Of a stretch of DNA of 45,324 nt, positions 15,387 through 22,398 are shown piece after piece. The stretch is taken from positions 1 through 45,324 of the forward strand of contig JAILRW010000058.1 in the NCBI GenBank assembly GCA_024698005.1, written 5' to 3'. The notes under the pieces are model-generated. The model did not search any database, was not told the DNA's origin, and saw only the letters and a program-made list of their open reading frames with translations. A program made the position numbers and the translations under genes. This DNA comes from Sphaerochaetaceae bacterium. GTDB lineage: Bacteria; Spirochaetota; Spirochaetia; Sphaerochaetales; Sphaerochaetaceae. Position 1 is the stretch's first letter, and the number at the start of each line of letters is the position of its first letter.

Positions 15387-16796
15387 ATGCCTGTCAAACT
15401 ATTTAATACAATGTCCAGACGTTTAGAAGATTTCAAGGAAATCAACCCAGGAGAGGTCAGGATGTACTGTTGCGGACCTACTGTATATAACTATGCACAT
15501 ATTGGTAACCTCAGAACCTTCATCTTTGAAGATATCCTTCATAGAACTCTTGAGCACGCTGGATACAATGTCTTGCATGTAATGAATATCACCGACGTAG
15601 GCCATCTTACAGGTGATGGAGATGACGGCGAGGATAAGATGAGCAAGAGAGCCAAGGAAACTGGCAGAAGTGTATGGGATATCGCCAAGTTCTATACAGA
15701 CGCTTTCTTTACAGATGAGAAGAATCTCAATATAGTCCGTCCAAATATTGTATGTAAGGCAACTGACCATGTTCAGGATATGATCAAGCTTATCCAGCAG
15801 CTCGAGGCAAATGGTCACACCTATATTTCTGGTGGTAACGTCTACTTCTCGATCGACACAATCGATGACTACGGCAAGCTTGCAAAGCTGAATCTTCACG
15901 AGCTCAAGGAAGGTGCAAGAATCGAAGTTGATGAGAACAAGAGAAATCCAAAGGACTTCGTTCTCTGGTTCACAAAGTCCAAGTTCGATGGTCAGGCAAT
16001 GACATGGGACAGCCCATGGGGCGTTGGATATCCAGGCTGGCACATCGAGTGTTCTGCTATGTCAAGCAAATATCTTGGGGATCACTTCGATATCCACTGT
16101 GGTGGCATCGATGCAATTCCTGTTCACCATACTAACGAAATCGCTCAGAGTGAAGCAGCTTGTGGTCACAAGCCGTGGGTAAACTATTGGTGTCACGGTG
16201 AATTCCTCCTCAACGACAAGGGCAAGATGAGCAAGTCTTCAGGTGAGTTCCTCACACTTCCTGTTCTAATCGAGAAGGGCTACAACCCACTCGATTACAG
16301 ATATTTCTGTTTAACTGGTCACTATAGAAGCCAGCTCAAGTTCAGCTACGAAGCTCTTGATCAGGCAAGAACTGCAAGAGAAGGTCTCTTTAGCAAGGTT
16401 GCAGAGTTCAAGGCTGCAGGAGAGGCTAGTGAGAGCGTAGGGGAGAAGGCCAAGAGTTACAGGGACAAGTTCTTCAATGCAATGGAGAATGATCTCAAGG
16501 CTCCTCAGGCTCTTGCAGCTATGTGGGGTATCGTTAGAGATAACCAGGTGCCAAGCACAGAAAAGCTCACTGTTCTCTATGAGATGGATGAGATCCTCGG
16601 ATTGGAGCTTGATAAGATTGAACCAAAGAAGATAGAGATTGTTGGTACACCAGAAGCTCTTGAGCTTGCAAAGAAGAGAGCTGAAGCAAAGAAGGCAAAG
16701 GATTTTGCTCTTGCCGATCAGCTCAGAGATGAAATTCTCTCTCTCGGATTTGTTGTTAAGGATACCCCTCAGGGTCCAGTATTGGAAAAAGTGTAA
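15387..16796 (+). CDS. cysS: cysteinyl-tRNA synthetase
   Basis: The protein is 469 aa. It charges tRNA-Cys in the cytoplasm. Class I signatures: HIGN (38-41) within the expected CCGPTVYNYAHIGNLR, and KMSKS (280-284). The zinc-ligand Cys/His region (WHIECSAMS, HCGG, HHTNE) is present, and the C-terminal DALR-like helical segment ends with LADQLRDEILSLGFV. I take the ATG at 15387, 8 nt after AGGAG; another in-frame ATG at 15381 is only 2 nt from it. The sigma and anti-sigma genes follow on the same strand with no terminator between, so they may share the message. Confidence 0.96.
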   Translation: MPVKLFNTMSRRLEDFKEINPGEVRMYCCGPTVYNYAHIGNLRTFIFEDILHRTLEHAGYNVLHVMNITDVGHLTGDGDDGEDKMSKRAKETGRSVWDIAKFYTDAFFTDEKNLNIVRPNIVCKATDHVQDMIKLIQQLEANGHTYISGGNVYFSIDTIDDYGKLAKLNLHELKEGARIEVDENKRNPKDFVLWFTKSKFDGQAMTWDSPWGVGYPGWHIECSAMSSKYLGDHFDIHCGGIDAIPVHHTNEIAQSEAACGHKPWVNYWCHGEFLLNDKGKMSKSSGEFLTLPVLIEKGYNPLDYRYFCLTGHYRSQLKFSYEALDQARTAREGLFSKVAEFKAAGEASESVGEKAKSYRDKFFNAMENDLKAPQALAAMWGIVRDNQVPSTEKLTVLYEMDEILGLELDKIEPKKIEIVGTPEALELAKKRAEAKKAKDFALADQLRDEILSLGFVVKDTPQGPVLEKV

Positions 16797-16825
16797 CCAT
16801 TGTGGTAAAGGGTTGTTTAGAAGGT

Positions 16826-17359
16826 ATGGAAATCAAAAGCACGGATGCGTCAGATTTCAAGCTTGTCTATGATAGTTCATTTACTCTTTTGATGAGAGTA
16901 AGCTATCACATTGTCTACAATGAAGACATAGCTGAAGAACTGGTGCAGGAAGCGTTCGAACGCTTCTACGTGAAGAATATGACCTTTCCAAGCGTGGATG
17001 AAGCAATGTTCTGGCTCATCAGAGTTACAAAGAATCTTGCACTGAACCACGTAAGGCGCCATAAGAGAGAGCTCAATATGGTGGAAAAGGTCAAGAAGAT
17101 GCCGGGAGAAGCATCCTCTAATCAGGATGGATCCAAACAGCTCATAGAGCAGGAGACAATCCAGGCGGTCAGGAAGGCAATTGAAAGTCTTCCAGACAAT
17201 TTGAAGATTGTAATCAAGCTCAAGGAGTACACAGATCTGGATTATAAGGGCATCGGTAAGGTTCTGGGCATTTCCGAAAGCAATGTCAAGGTAAGGGTCT
17301 TCAGGGCTAGAAAGAAGCTTGAAGAGCTGCTTGGCAAGGAGGATGGTTATGTGTATTGA
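16826..17359 (+). CDS. ECF-type RNA polymerase sigma factor
   Basis: The protein is 177 aa, within the normal range. Region 2 is seen in YNEDIAEELVQEAFERFY and AMFWLIRVTKNLALNHVR. Region 4, with a helix-turn-helix, is seen in SLPDNLKIVIKLKEY and LGISESNVKVRVFRARKKL. It lacks regions 1 and 3, as group IV sigmas do. The start may instead be the GTG at 16802; neither has a well-placed ribosome-binding site. It follows cysS by 29 nt and overlaps the anti-sigma gene by 11 bp, the usual pairing for a signal-controlled sigma. The regulon and signal are unknown. Confidence 0.9.
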   Translation: MEIKSTDASDFKLVYDSSFTLLMRVSYHIVYNEDIAEELVQEAFERFYVKNMTFPSVDEAMFWLIRVTKNLALNHVRRHKRELNMVEKVKKMPGEASSNQDGSKQLIEQETIQAVRKAIESLPDNLKIVIKLKEYTDLDYKGIGKVLGISESNVKVRVFRARKKLEELLGKEDGYVY

Positions 17360-17909
17360 CGAACAGCTTATTTCGAGCTATCTGGATGGTGAACTCTGTG
17401 AGCCATACAAGAGCCAGACAGAGGAACATCTTTCCTACTGTAAGGCGTGCAATGCCAGACTTGAGAAGCTCAAGAAGGTAAGTGATCTTGTTAAGCTGTC
17501 CTCTCCTTCCGATGAGGTCCTTAGCAAGGGCAAGGATGAGGTTTTTGCACTGCTTGAGAAGAAGTACCTTGGTCAGAAAAAGAAGCACATCAGTTTCTTA
17601 AGAAGAAAATTCGAGGTCACTTTCCCTACAATGGTTACCTCAGCAGCTGCAGTTGTTGTAATCTTTGTTGGAGGCTTTGTTCTCTTTGGTTCCAACAGTA
17701 GCCAGACCAATGAAATTGTTCCATCCTTCAACCTTCAGGCAGGTCAGGACAATGTTAGGTTCGTAAGCAACAAAGAGCAGGGACTTGACTCCTACAGCCT
17801 TGAAGAGATTATGAAGTATCTCGATAGCAAGGGTTATGAAGTAGATATCTCCATCAAGGGTTTGAAGCCACTTGAAGAGACCTCAACAGAACCAACAAGC
17901 CTTGAGTAA
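17349..17909 (+). CDS. membrane-anchored zinc-type anti-sigma factor
   Basis: The protein is 186 aa. The N-terminal cytoplasmic domain has the ZAS motif HLSYCKAC (HxxxCxxC), typical of zinc-binding anti-sigma factors that hold an ECF sigma. One transmembrane segment follows (TSAAAVVVIFVGGFVLF, near residue 105), then a roughly 65-residue extracytoplasmic tail. I choose the ATG at 17349 because AAGGAGG lies 6 nt upstream; it overlaps the sigma stop codon by 11 bp, favouring translational coupling. Release by redox change, zinc loss or proteolysis is possible from family knowledge but cannot be told here. Confidence 0.87.
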   Translation: MCIDEQLISSYLDGELCEPYKSQTEEHLSYCKACNARLEKLKKVSDLVKLSSPSDEVLSKGKDEVFALLEKKYLGQKKKHISFLRRKFEVTFPTMVTSAAAVVVIFVGGFVLFGSNSSQTNEIVPSFNLQAGQDNVRFVSNKEQGLDSYSLEEIMKYLDSKGYEVDISIKGLKPLEETSTEPTSLE

Positions 17910-17930
17910 ACTATCAAATGCGATTATCAT
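17902..17930 (+). promoter_or_regulatory. valS promoter overlapping the anti-sigma stop codon
   Basis: TTGAGT (17902-17907, containing part of the stop), 17-nt spacer, TATCAT (17925-17930). The predicted start near 17937 falls inside the terminator hairpin of the upstream operon. Confidence 0.65.
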
Positions 17931-17931
17931 G

Positions 17932-17961
17932 TCTCCTGAATATTTTTCAGGAGGCTTTTTA
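17932..17961 (+). terminator. terminator of the sigma operon, fused to the valS leader
   Basis: CTCCTGAA pairs with TTCAGGAG, followed by GCTTTTTATTATT and then the valS ATG at 17967. Its 3' arm (AGGAGG) is also the only ribosome-binding site for valS, 12 nt from the ATG. Confidence 0.75.
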
Positions 17962-17966
17962 TTATT

Positions 17967-20615
17967 ATGAAAGCAGTTGAACTCGCAAAGGCCTACAGTC
18001 CAAAGGACTTTGAAGACAGGATATATCAGGCATGGACCGACAACAGAGCTTTTGGTCCACAGAAAGAGGGTGCAGAGCACTTTTCTGTTGTTATGCCACC
18101 ACCAAATGTAACAGGTATCCTCCATATGGGCCATGCGCTCAATAACAACCTCCAGGATATTATTGTCCGCTATCAGAGAATGAAGGGTCTCAACACCCTT
18201 TGGGTTCCAGGCACAGATCATGCAGGTATTGCAACACAGAACGTTGTTGAGCGTCAGCTCGCCAAGGAAGGCTTGAGACGTCAGGATATCGGCAGAGAGA
18301 AGTTCCTTGAGAGAACCTGGCTTGTTAAGGACAAGCATCATGGAATTATCACAAGCCAGCTCAGAAAGATGGGCTGTTCCTGTGACTGGGAGCACGAGAG
18401 ATTTACAATGGACGAAGGTCTTTCCAAGGCTGTCCGTGAAGCTTTCGTAACCCTTTTCGAGAGAGGTCTTATCTACAAGGGCAAGTACCTCGTAAACTAC
18501 TGTCCAAAGTGTGGAACTGCACTTGCAAACGATGAAGTTGAGCATGAGCTCACTCCAGGCAAGTTCTACGATGTCCACTATCCATATGCTGATGGCAGTG
18601 GTTTCATTACTGTTGCAACCACAAGACCTGAAACTCTATTTGGTGATGTCGCTGTTGCTGTACACCCAGATGATGAGCGCTACAAAGGCTTGGTTGGCAA
18701 GATGCTCAAGCTACCTTTGACAGATAGAGAGATTCCAATCATTGCTGATGCCTTTGTTGGTATGGACTTCGGATCTGGTATGGTAAAGATCACACCAGCA
18801 CACGATCCTAACGACTGGGCATGTGGTAAGAGACATGGTCTTGACGCAATCAACCTCCTCAATCCAGATGGTACTCTCAATGAGAATGTTCCTGAAAAAT
18901 ACCGTGGCATGAGCTGCGACAAGGCTCGCGAGCTCGTTGTCGCCGACCTCGATAAAGCTGGACTCCTTGTCAAGGTCACACCACACGACCATGAGGTTGG
19001 ACATTGCTATCGCTGTCACACAGTTGTAGAGCCATATCTTTCCGAGCAGTGGTTCGTTTCTATGCGCGGCATGGCAGATAAGGCCTTGAAGGCCTGGAAG
19101 GATGGAGAGATCCAGTTCTATCCAAAGAGATGGGAAAATACATATACACACTGGATGGAAACAATTGGTGACTGGTGTATCTCTCGTCAGCTCTGGTGGG
19201 GTCACAGAATCCCAGTATGGTACTGTCAGGATTGTGGAAAGATGAGTGTTTCCAGAACTGATCTTACTGAGTGTCCAGAGTGTCACAGCAAGAATATCGA
19301 ACAGGACAAGGATGTTCTTGATACCTGGTTCAGCTCTTGGCTCTGGCCATTCTCAACCCTTGGCTGGCCTGATAAGACCAAGGACCTTGAGACCTTCTTC
19401 CCAACACAGACTCTAGTTTCTGCATACGATATCATCTTCTTCTGGATCAGCCGTATGATCATGGCGTCCGAAGAATTCATGGGTAAAGCTCCATTCAAGG
19501 ATATCGTTATCACAGGTCTTGTAAGAGACAAGCAGGGTAGAAAGATGTCCAAGAGCCTTGGCAATGGTATTGATCCTCTTGAAGTAATCGATCTGTATGG
19601 TGCAGATGCAATGAAGTTCACACTCTGCTATCTCGCAGCACAGGGCCAGGATGTCCAGGTAGATATGGACTCCTTCAAGATGGGTTCAAGATTTGCCAAC
19701 AAGATCTGGAATGCAACTAGATATCTGCTTATGAATCTCGAGGGCAGAAACCTTGTTACTATTACAGAAGATAAGCTTGATACGATGGACAAGTGGATCT
19801 ATGGTCGCTTGAACACTGCTATTACAACAATCGATGAAGCAATGAAGGGCTATCATTTCAATGAGGCAGCTCAGGCAGTCTACTCATTCTTCTGGAATGA
19901 CTACTGTGACTGGTACATTGAAAGTGCAAAGCAGAAGATGCTCCATGGAAGTGATGAGGAGAGAGACCTCGCAGTTTCAATCCTTATGGACCTTCTAGAA
20001 AAGTCCATGAGACTTCTTCATCCATTCCTTTCCTACGTTACTGAGGAAATCTACTCCAAACTTCCAAACAACAATGGTCTCTTGATCTTGCAGAGCTTCC
20101 CTGAAGTTGAGAAGTTCGAGACAGAAAAGGCAACCAGTCAGGTTGAATCTCTCCAGGAAGCTATCAGACTCGTAAGAGGTGTTAGAAGCCAGCTTGGTAT
20201 CGCTCCTGAGAAGAAGATACATGTTGTTATCAGAACAGCTGCTGATTACCAGAACAAGGATATCTTCGTAAAGGAGAAGAGCCTGATGGCTGCATTCATG
20301 GGAGCAGGTGAGCTTTCTATCGACCTTGATGAAAGCATCGATGTTTCAAAGGCATTCCCAGCAGCAGGTCTTGGTTTCGAAGCCTTTGTCTTTGTCCGTG
20401 AGGCAATCGATGTAGACGCAGAAATTGCAAAGCTTGAGAAGGAAATTGCAAAGGCCAAGGCTGACCTTGAGAAGACCAACAAGAAGCTTAACAATGAGCA
20501 GTTCGTAAACAACGCTGCTCCAGCTGCAGTTGAGAAGGAGAAGGGCAAGAAGGCAGAGTTCGAGGACAAGATCCAGAAGTCTACAGAACATATCGCACTT
20601 CTTAAGACTCTTTGA
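17967..20615 (+). CDS. valS: valyl-tRNA synthetase
   Basis: The protein is 882 aa, a full-length class I synthetase charging tRNA-Val. HMGH (53-56) is the HIGH motif and KMSKS (near 525) the second. The editing domain includes ATTRPETLFGD. Zinc-type Cys motifs CPKCG and CQDCG occur near 180 and 415. The anticodon-binding region and the C-terminal coiled coil (VDAEIAKLEKEIAKAKADLE) complete it. AGGAGG 12 nt upstream is the only ribosome-binding site and lies in the terminator arm. It is monocistronic, ending at a bidirectional terminator shared with the Hc1-like gene. Confidence 0.97.
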   Translation: MKAVELAKAYSPKDFEDRIYQAWTDNRAFGPQKEGAEHFSVVMPPPNVTGILHMGHALNNNLQDIIVRYQRMKGLNTLWVPGTDHAGIATQNVVERQLAKEGLRRQDIGREKFLERTWLVKDKHHGIITSQLRKMGCSCDWEHERFTMDEGLSKAVREAFVTLFERGLIYKGKYLVNYCPKCGTALANDEVEHELTPGKFYDVHYPYADGSGFITVATTRPETLFGDVAVAVHPDDERYKGLVGKMLKLPLTDREIPIIADAFVGMDFGSGMVKITPAHDPNDWACGKRHGLDAINLLNPDGTLNENVPEKYRGMSCDKARELVVADLDKAGLLVKVTPHDHEVGHCYRCHTVVEPYLSEQWFVSMRGMADKALKAWKDGEIQFYPKRWENTYTHWMETIGDWCISRQLWWGHRIPVWYCQDCGKMSVSRTDLTECPECHSKNIEQDKDVLDTWFSSWLWPFSTLGWPDKTKDLETFFPTQTLVSAYDIIFFWISRMIMASEEFMGKAPFKDIVITGLVRDKQGRKMSKSLGNGIDPLEVIDLYGADAMKFTLCYLAAQGQDVQVDMDSFKMGSRFANKIWNATRYLLMNLEGRNLVTITEDKLDTMDKWIYGRLNTAITTIDEAMKGYHFNEAAQAVYSFFWNDYCDWYIESAKQKMLHGSDEERDLAVSILMDLLEKSMRLLHPFLSYVTEEIYSKLPNNNGLLILQSFPEVEKFETEKATSQVESLQEAIRLVRGVRSQLGIAPEKKIHVVIRTAADYQNKDIFVKEKSLMAAFMGAGELSIDLDESIDVSKAFPAAGLGFEAFVFVREAIDVDAEIAKLEKEIAKAKADLEKTNKKLNNEQFVNNAAPAAVEKEKGKKAEFEDKIQKSTEHIALLKTL

Positions 20616-20624
20616 TAACGATTA

Positions 20625-20647
20625 CATGGGGTGAATATCACCCCATG
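20625..20647 (+). repeat. perfect 10-bp palindrome after valS
   Basis: CATGGGGTGA and TCACCCCATG flank a 3-nt loop. It begins 9 nt after the valS stop. No T-run follows on either strand, so it is not itself a terminator; it could protect the 3' end or bind a protein. Confidence 0.7.
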
Positions 20648-20650
20648 GGC

Positions 20651-20693
20651 AAAAAAATAGAGAGCTGCTTTGGGCAATCCAGCTCTCTTTTTT
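20651..20693. terminator. bidirectional terminator, valS and Hc1-like gene
   Basis: AGAGAGCTG pairs with CAGCTCTCT (9 bp, 12-nt loop). The plus side is followed by TTTTT and the minus side by ATTTTTTT. Confidence 0.85.
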
Positions 20694-20716
20694 CGTCGTG
20701 TCTTCAAATTATAATT

Positions 20717-20896
20717 TCAGTCCAGATTTTCTTTTGTTTCCTGAATCTCTTTACGTCTTTCTTTAGCAAGTCTGGTTATTTCAGAAAGAGCCTTTCTAGC
20801 TCTTGCTGCTGCTGCCTTAACTTTCTTGGTCTCAAACTTTTCAGACTCAGCAATATAGGTTTCGAACTGAGCTACAATCTGTTCATGAAGTGTCAT
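20717..20896 (-). CDS. histone H1-like (Hc1 family) small basic DNA-binding protein
   Basis: The protein is 59 aa, read directly from the minus strand. It starts MTLHEQIVAQFETYIAESEK and continues with a Lys/Arg/Ala-rich helical part (VKAAAARARKALSEITRLAK) ending RRKEIQETKENLD. The spacing of AA-RARKAL-EI--LAKE-RKEIQ matches the Hc1/histone-H1-like family of Chlamydia, Bacteroidetes and some spirochaetes, which binds DNA non-specifically and affects nucleoid packing. AAGGAG stands 8 nt before the ATG. It has its own promoter and shares a bidirectional terminator with valS. A spurious plus-strand frame covers the same bases. The family call is by eye and needs a profile search. Confidence 0.8.
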   Translation of the reverse strand: MTLHEQIVAQFETYIAESEKFETKKVKAAAARARKALSEITRLAKERRKEIQETKENLD

Positions 20897-20933
20897 ACTA
20901 ACATCTCCTTATTTGCTAATATTTTATATATAA

Positions 20934-20961
20934 AATTTATCACACTATTTGCCTATTTCAA
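20934..20961 (-). promoter_or_regulatory. putative promoter of the Hc1-like gene
   Basis: Minus strand: TTGAAA, 16-nt spacer, TAAATT, about 38 nt before the ATG. The region upstream (to 21132) is extremely A+T-rich with A and T tracts and no other feature I can support. Confidence 0.45.
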
Positions 20962-21124
20962 TAACAAAAAAATAAAAAAACGCAAGAAAAAGCCTAAATA
21001 GAAGCAAAAATAAGGGAAAAAACAACTTTTTTATTTCTTATGAACATCTAAAAAAGACACTGTAAGAAACATTTTTATTTTTTTCTTAATATGAAAATTG
21101 TGATTATAAGATTGTACTTTTAGT

Positions 21125-21159
21125 ATAATAAAGCCATAGCACAATTTGAGTACTATGGC
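21125..21159 (-). terminator. terminator of the lon-U32 unit
   Basis: GCCATAG pairs with CTATGGC (7 bp, 13-nt loop). On the minus strand TTTATTATACT follows. Confidence 0.6.
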
Positions 21160-21168
21160 CAAGATATG

Positions 21169-22398
21169 TTAGTTGATGGTCTTGATATCAGCCTCTGAGC
21201 GAAGGATGTATCCACTCTTCAAAGCCTTGTCAGTTTGTATGTATCCAATCTTTCCATGGTCGAGTTTTTCGACCTTGTTGAAATCCTTGTCGAGCAGTGT
21301 AAAGCTCTCATCTGGAATTGCAAATACATCAGGACCGATGAACTCAACCTTCTTTCCTTCTCTGATCTGATTCCTGACATCTACTGACCAGACTCCTGGT
21401 CTTACCTCTTCACGTACAGTACCAAGGTACATGTACTCTCTCTGGTAGCCAAAGCTGGTTGGCTTGTTGATATCATCATCAGTATCGATTGCATTCTTTG
21501 AGTAGAAGAATGCAGTAGAGAATTCCCTGTGGGAGACATTGAAGAGATCTTCCCTGTATATCTTTGCATCCTTGTCATGGTCAATTGCCTTTCTATAGGC
21601 TCTGGTGACAACTGCAACATAGTAGAGGCTCTTCATTCTGCCTTCGATCTTGAGAGATGATAGACCTGCGTTGATAAGGTCATCGACGTGGTCAATCATA
21701 CAAAGGTCCTTGGAGGAGAGGATTGTCGTGTAACCATCCTCATTTTCCTCGATAGGGAACCATCTGCCAGGACGCTCCTCTTCTTCAATACCTAAGCGGT
21801 AGTTCCAGCGACAGGTGTGGGAGCAATCTCCCTTGTTTCCACTTCTACCAGTGAGAAAGGAAGAGAGCAGGCAGCGGCCTGAGTAGCTCATGCACATTGC
21901 TCCGTGCACAAAGGCTTCAAGCTCAAGTTCTGGGACAGCATCCTTTATCCTTTTGATGTCATCCAAAGAGCACTCTCTTCCAAGAACAACACGGGAAAAG
22001 CCGATATCGTGGTAGAACTTTGCAGATCTGCTGTTGATACAGCTAGCCTGTGTCGAGAGGTGGAGCTGCTTGTCAGGGCAGTACTTCTGAAAAAGCTCTA
22101 CAAGTCCCATATCGGAGACAAGAAAAGCATCGAATGGACTATCTTTCAGAGAAGGGATCAAGACCTCTGCTTCGTTGATATTCTCCTCTGAAAAGAGAAT
22201 ATTCATTGTGCAGTAAAGCTTCTTTCCAGTCTTCCTTTTTAGCTCCCAGACCTTCTCAAGCTCTTCATCTGTAAAGTTTGTTGCATTCTTTCTCAGTGAG
22301 AATTTGGTAAGGCCCATGTAGGCTGCATCTGCTCCAAAGGAGAGTGCAGTCTCAAGCTTTTCGTAATTTCCAGCTGGAGCTAAAAGCTCTATTTTCAT
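21169..22398 (-). CDS. U32-family protein (TrhP/RlhA-like tRNA/rRNA hydroxylation factor)
   Basis: The protein is 409 aa. The U32 signature is plain around residues 163-200: EAFVHGAMCMSYSGRC, then SGNKGDCSHTCRW, whose four Cys are the cluster ligands in this family. Although named peptidase family U32, the characterised E. coli members TrhP (YegQ) and RlhA hydroxylate tRNA U34 or 23S C2501. The start MKIELLAPAGNYEKLETA is standard. Length is close to TrhP rather than RlhA. Its ATG overlaps the lon stop (ATGA), so it is translated from the lon message. Confidence 0.88.
   Translation of the reverse strand: MKIELLAPAGNYEKLETALSFGADAAYMGLTKFSLRKNATNFTDEELEKVWELKRKTGKKLYCTMNILFSEENINEAEVLIPSLKDSPFDAFLVSDMGLVELFQKYCPDKQLHLSTQASCINSRSAKFYHDIGFSRVVLGRECSLDDIKRIKDAVPELELEAFVHGAMCMSYSGRCLLSSFLTGRSGNKGDCSHTCRWNYRLGIEEEERPGRWFPIEENEDGYTTILSSKDLCMIDHVDDLINAGLSSLKIEGRMKSLYYVAVVTRAYRKAIDHDKDAKIYREDLFNVSHREFSTAFFYSKNAIDTDDDINKPTSFGYQREYMYLGTVREEVRPGVWSVDVRNQIREGKKVEFIGPDVFAIPDESFTLLDKDFNKVEKLDHGKIGYIQTDKALKSGYILRSEADIKTIN

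Noticed and set aside
15423-16043. 206-codon frame opposite cysS
   Set aside because: Antisense shadow; the plus strand is clearly cysS.
17908-17966. T-box riboswitch before valS
   Set aside because: The gap is under 60 nt and has no stem I or T-box sequence; it is a terminator with a promoter.
17883-18578. 231-codon frame opposite the start of valS
   Set aside because: Antisense shadow of valS produced by its codon usage; no known domain.
20612-21001. 129-codon plus-strand frame after valS
   Set aside because: It is antisense to the Hc1-like gene, Cys/Phe/Lys-rich without any domain, and crosses the bidirectional terminator.
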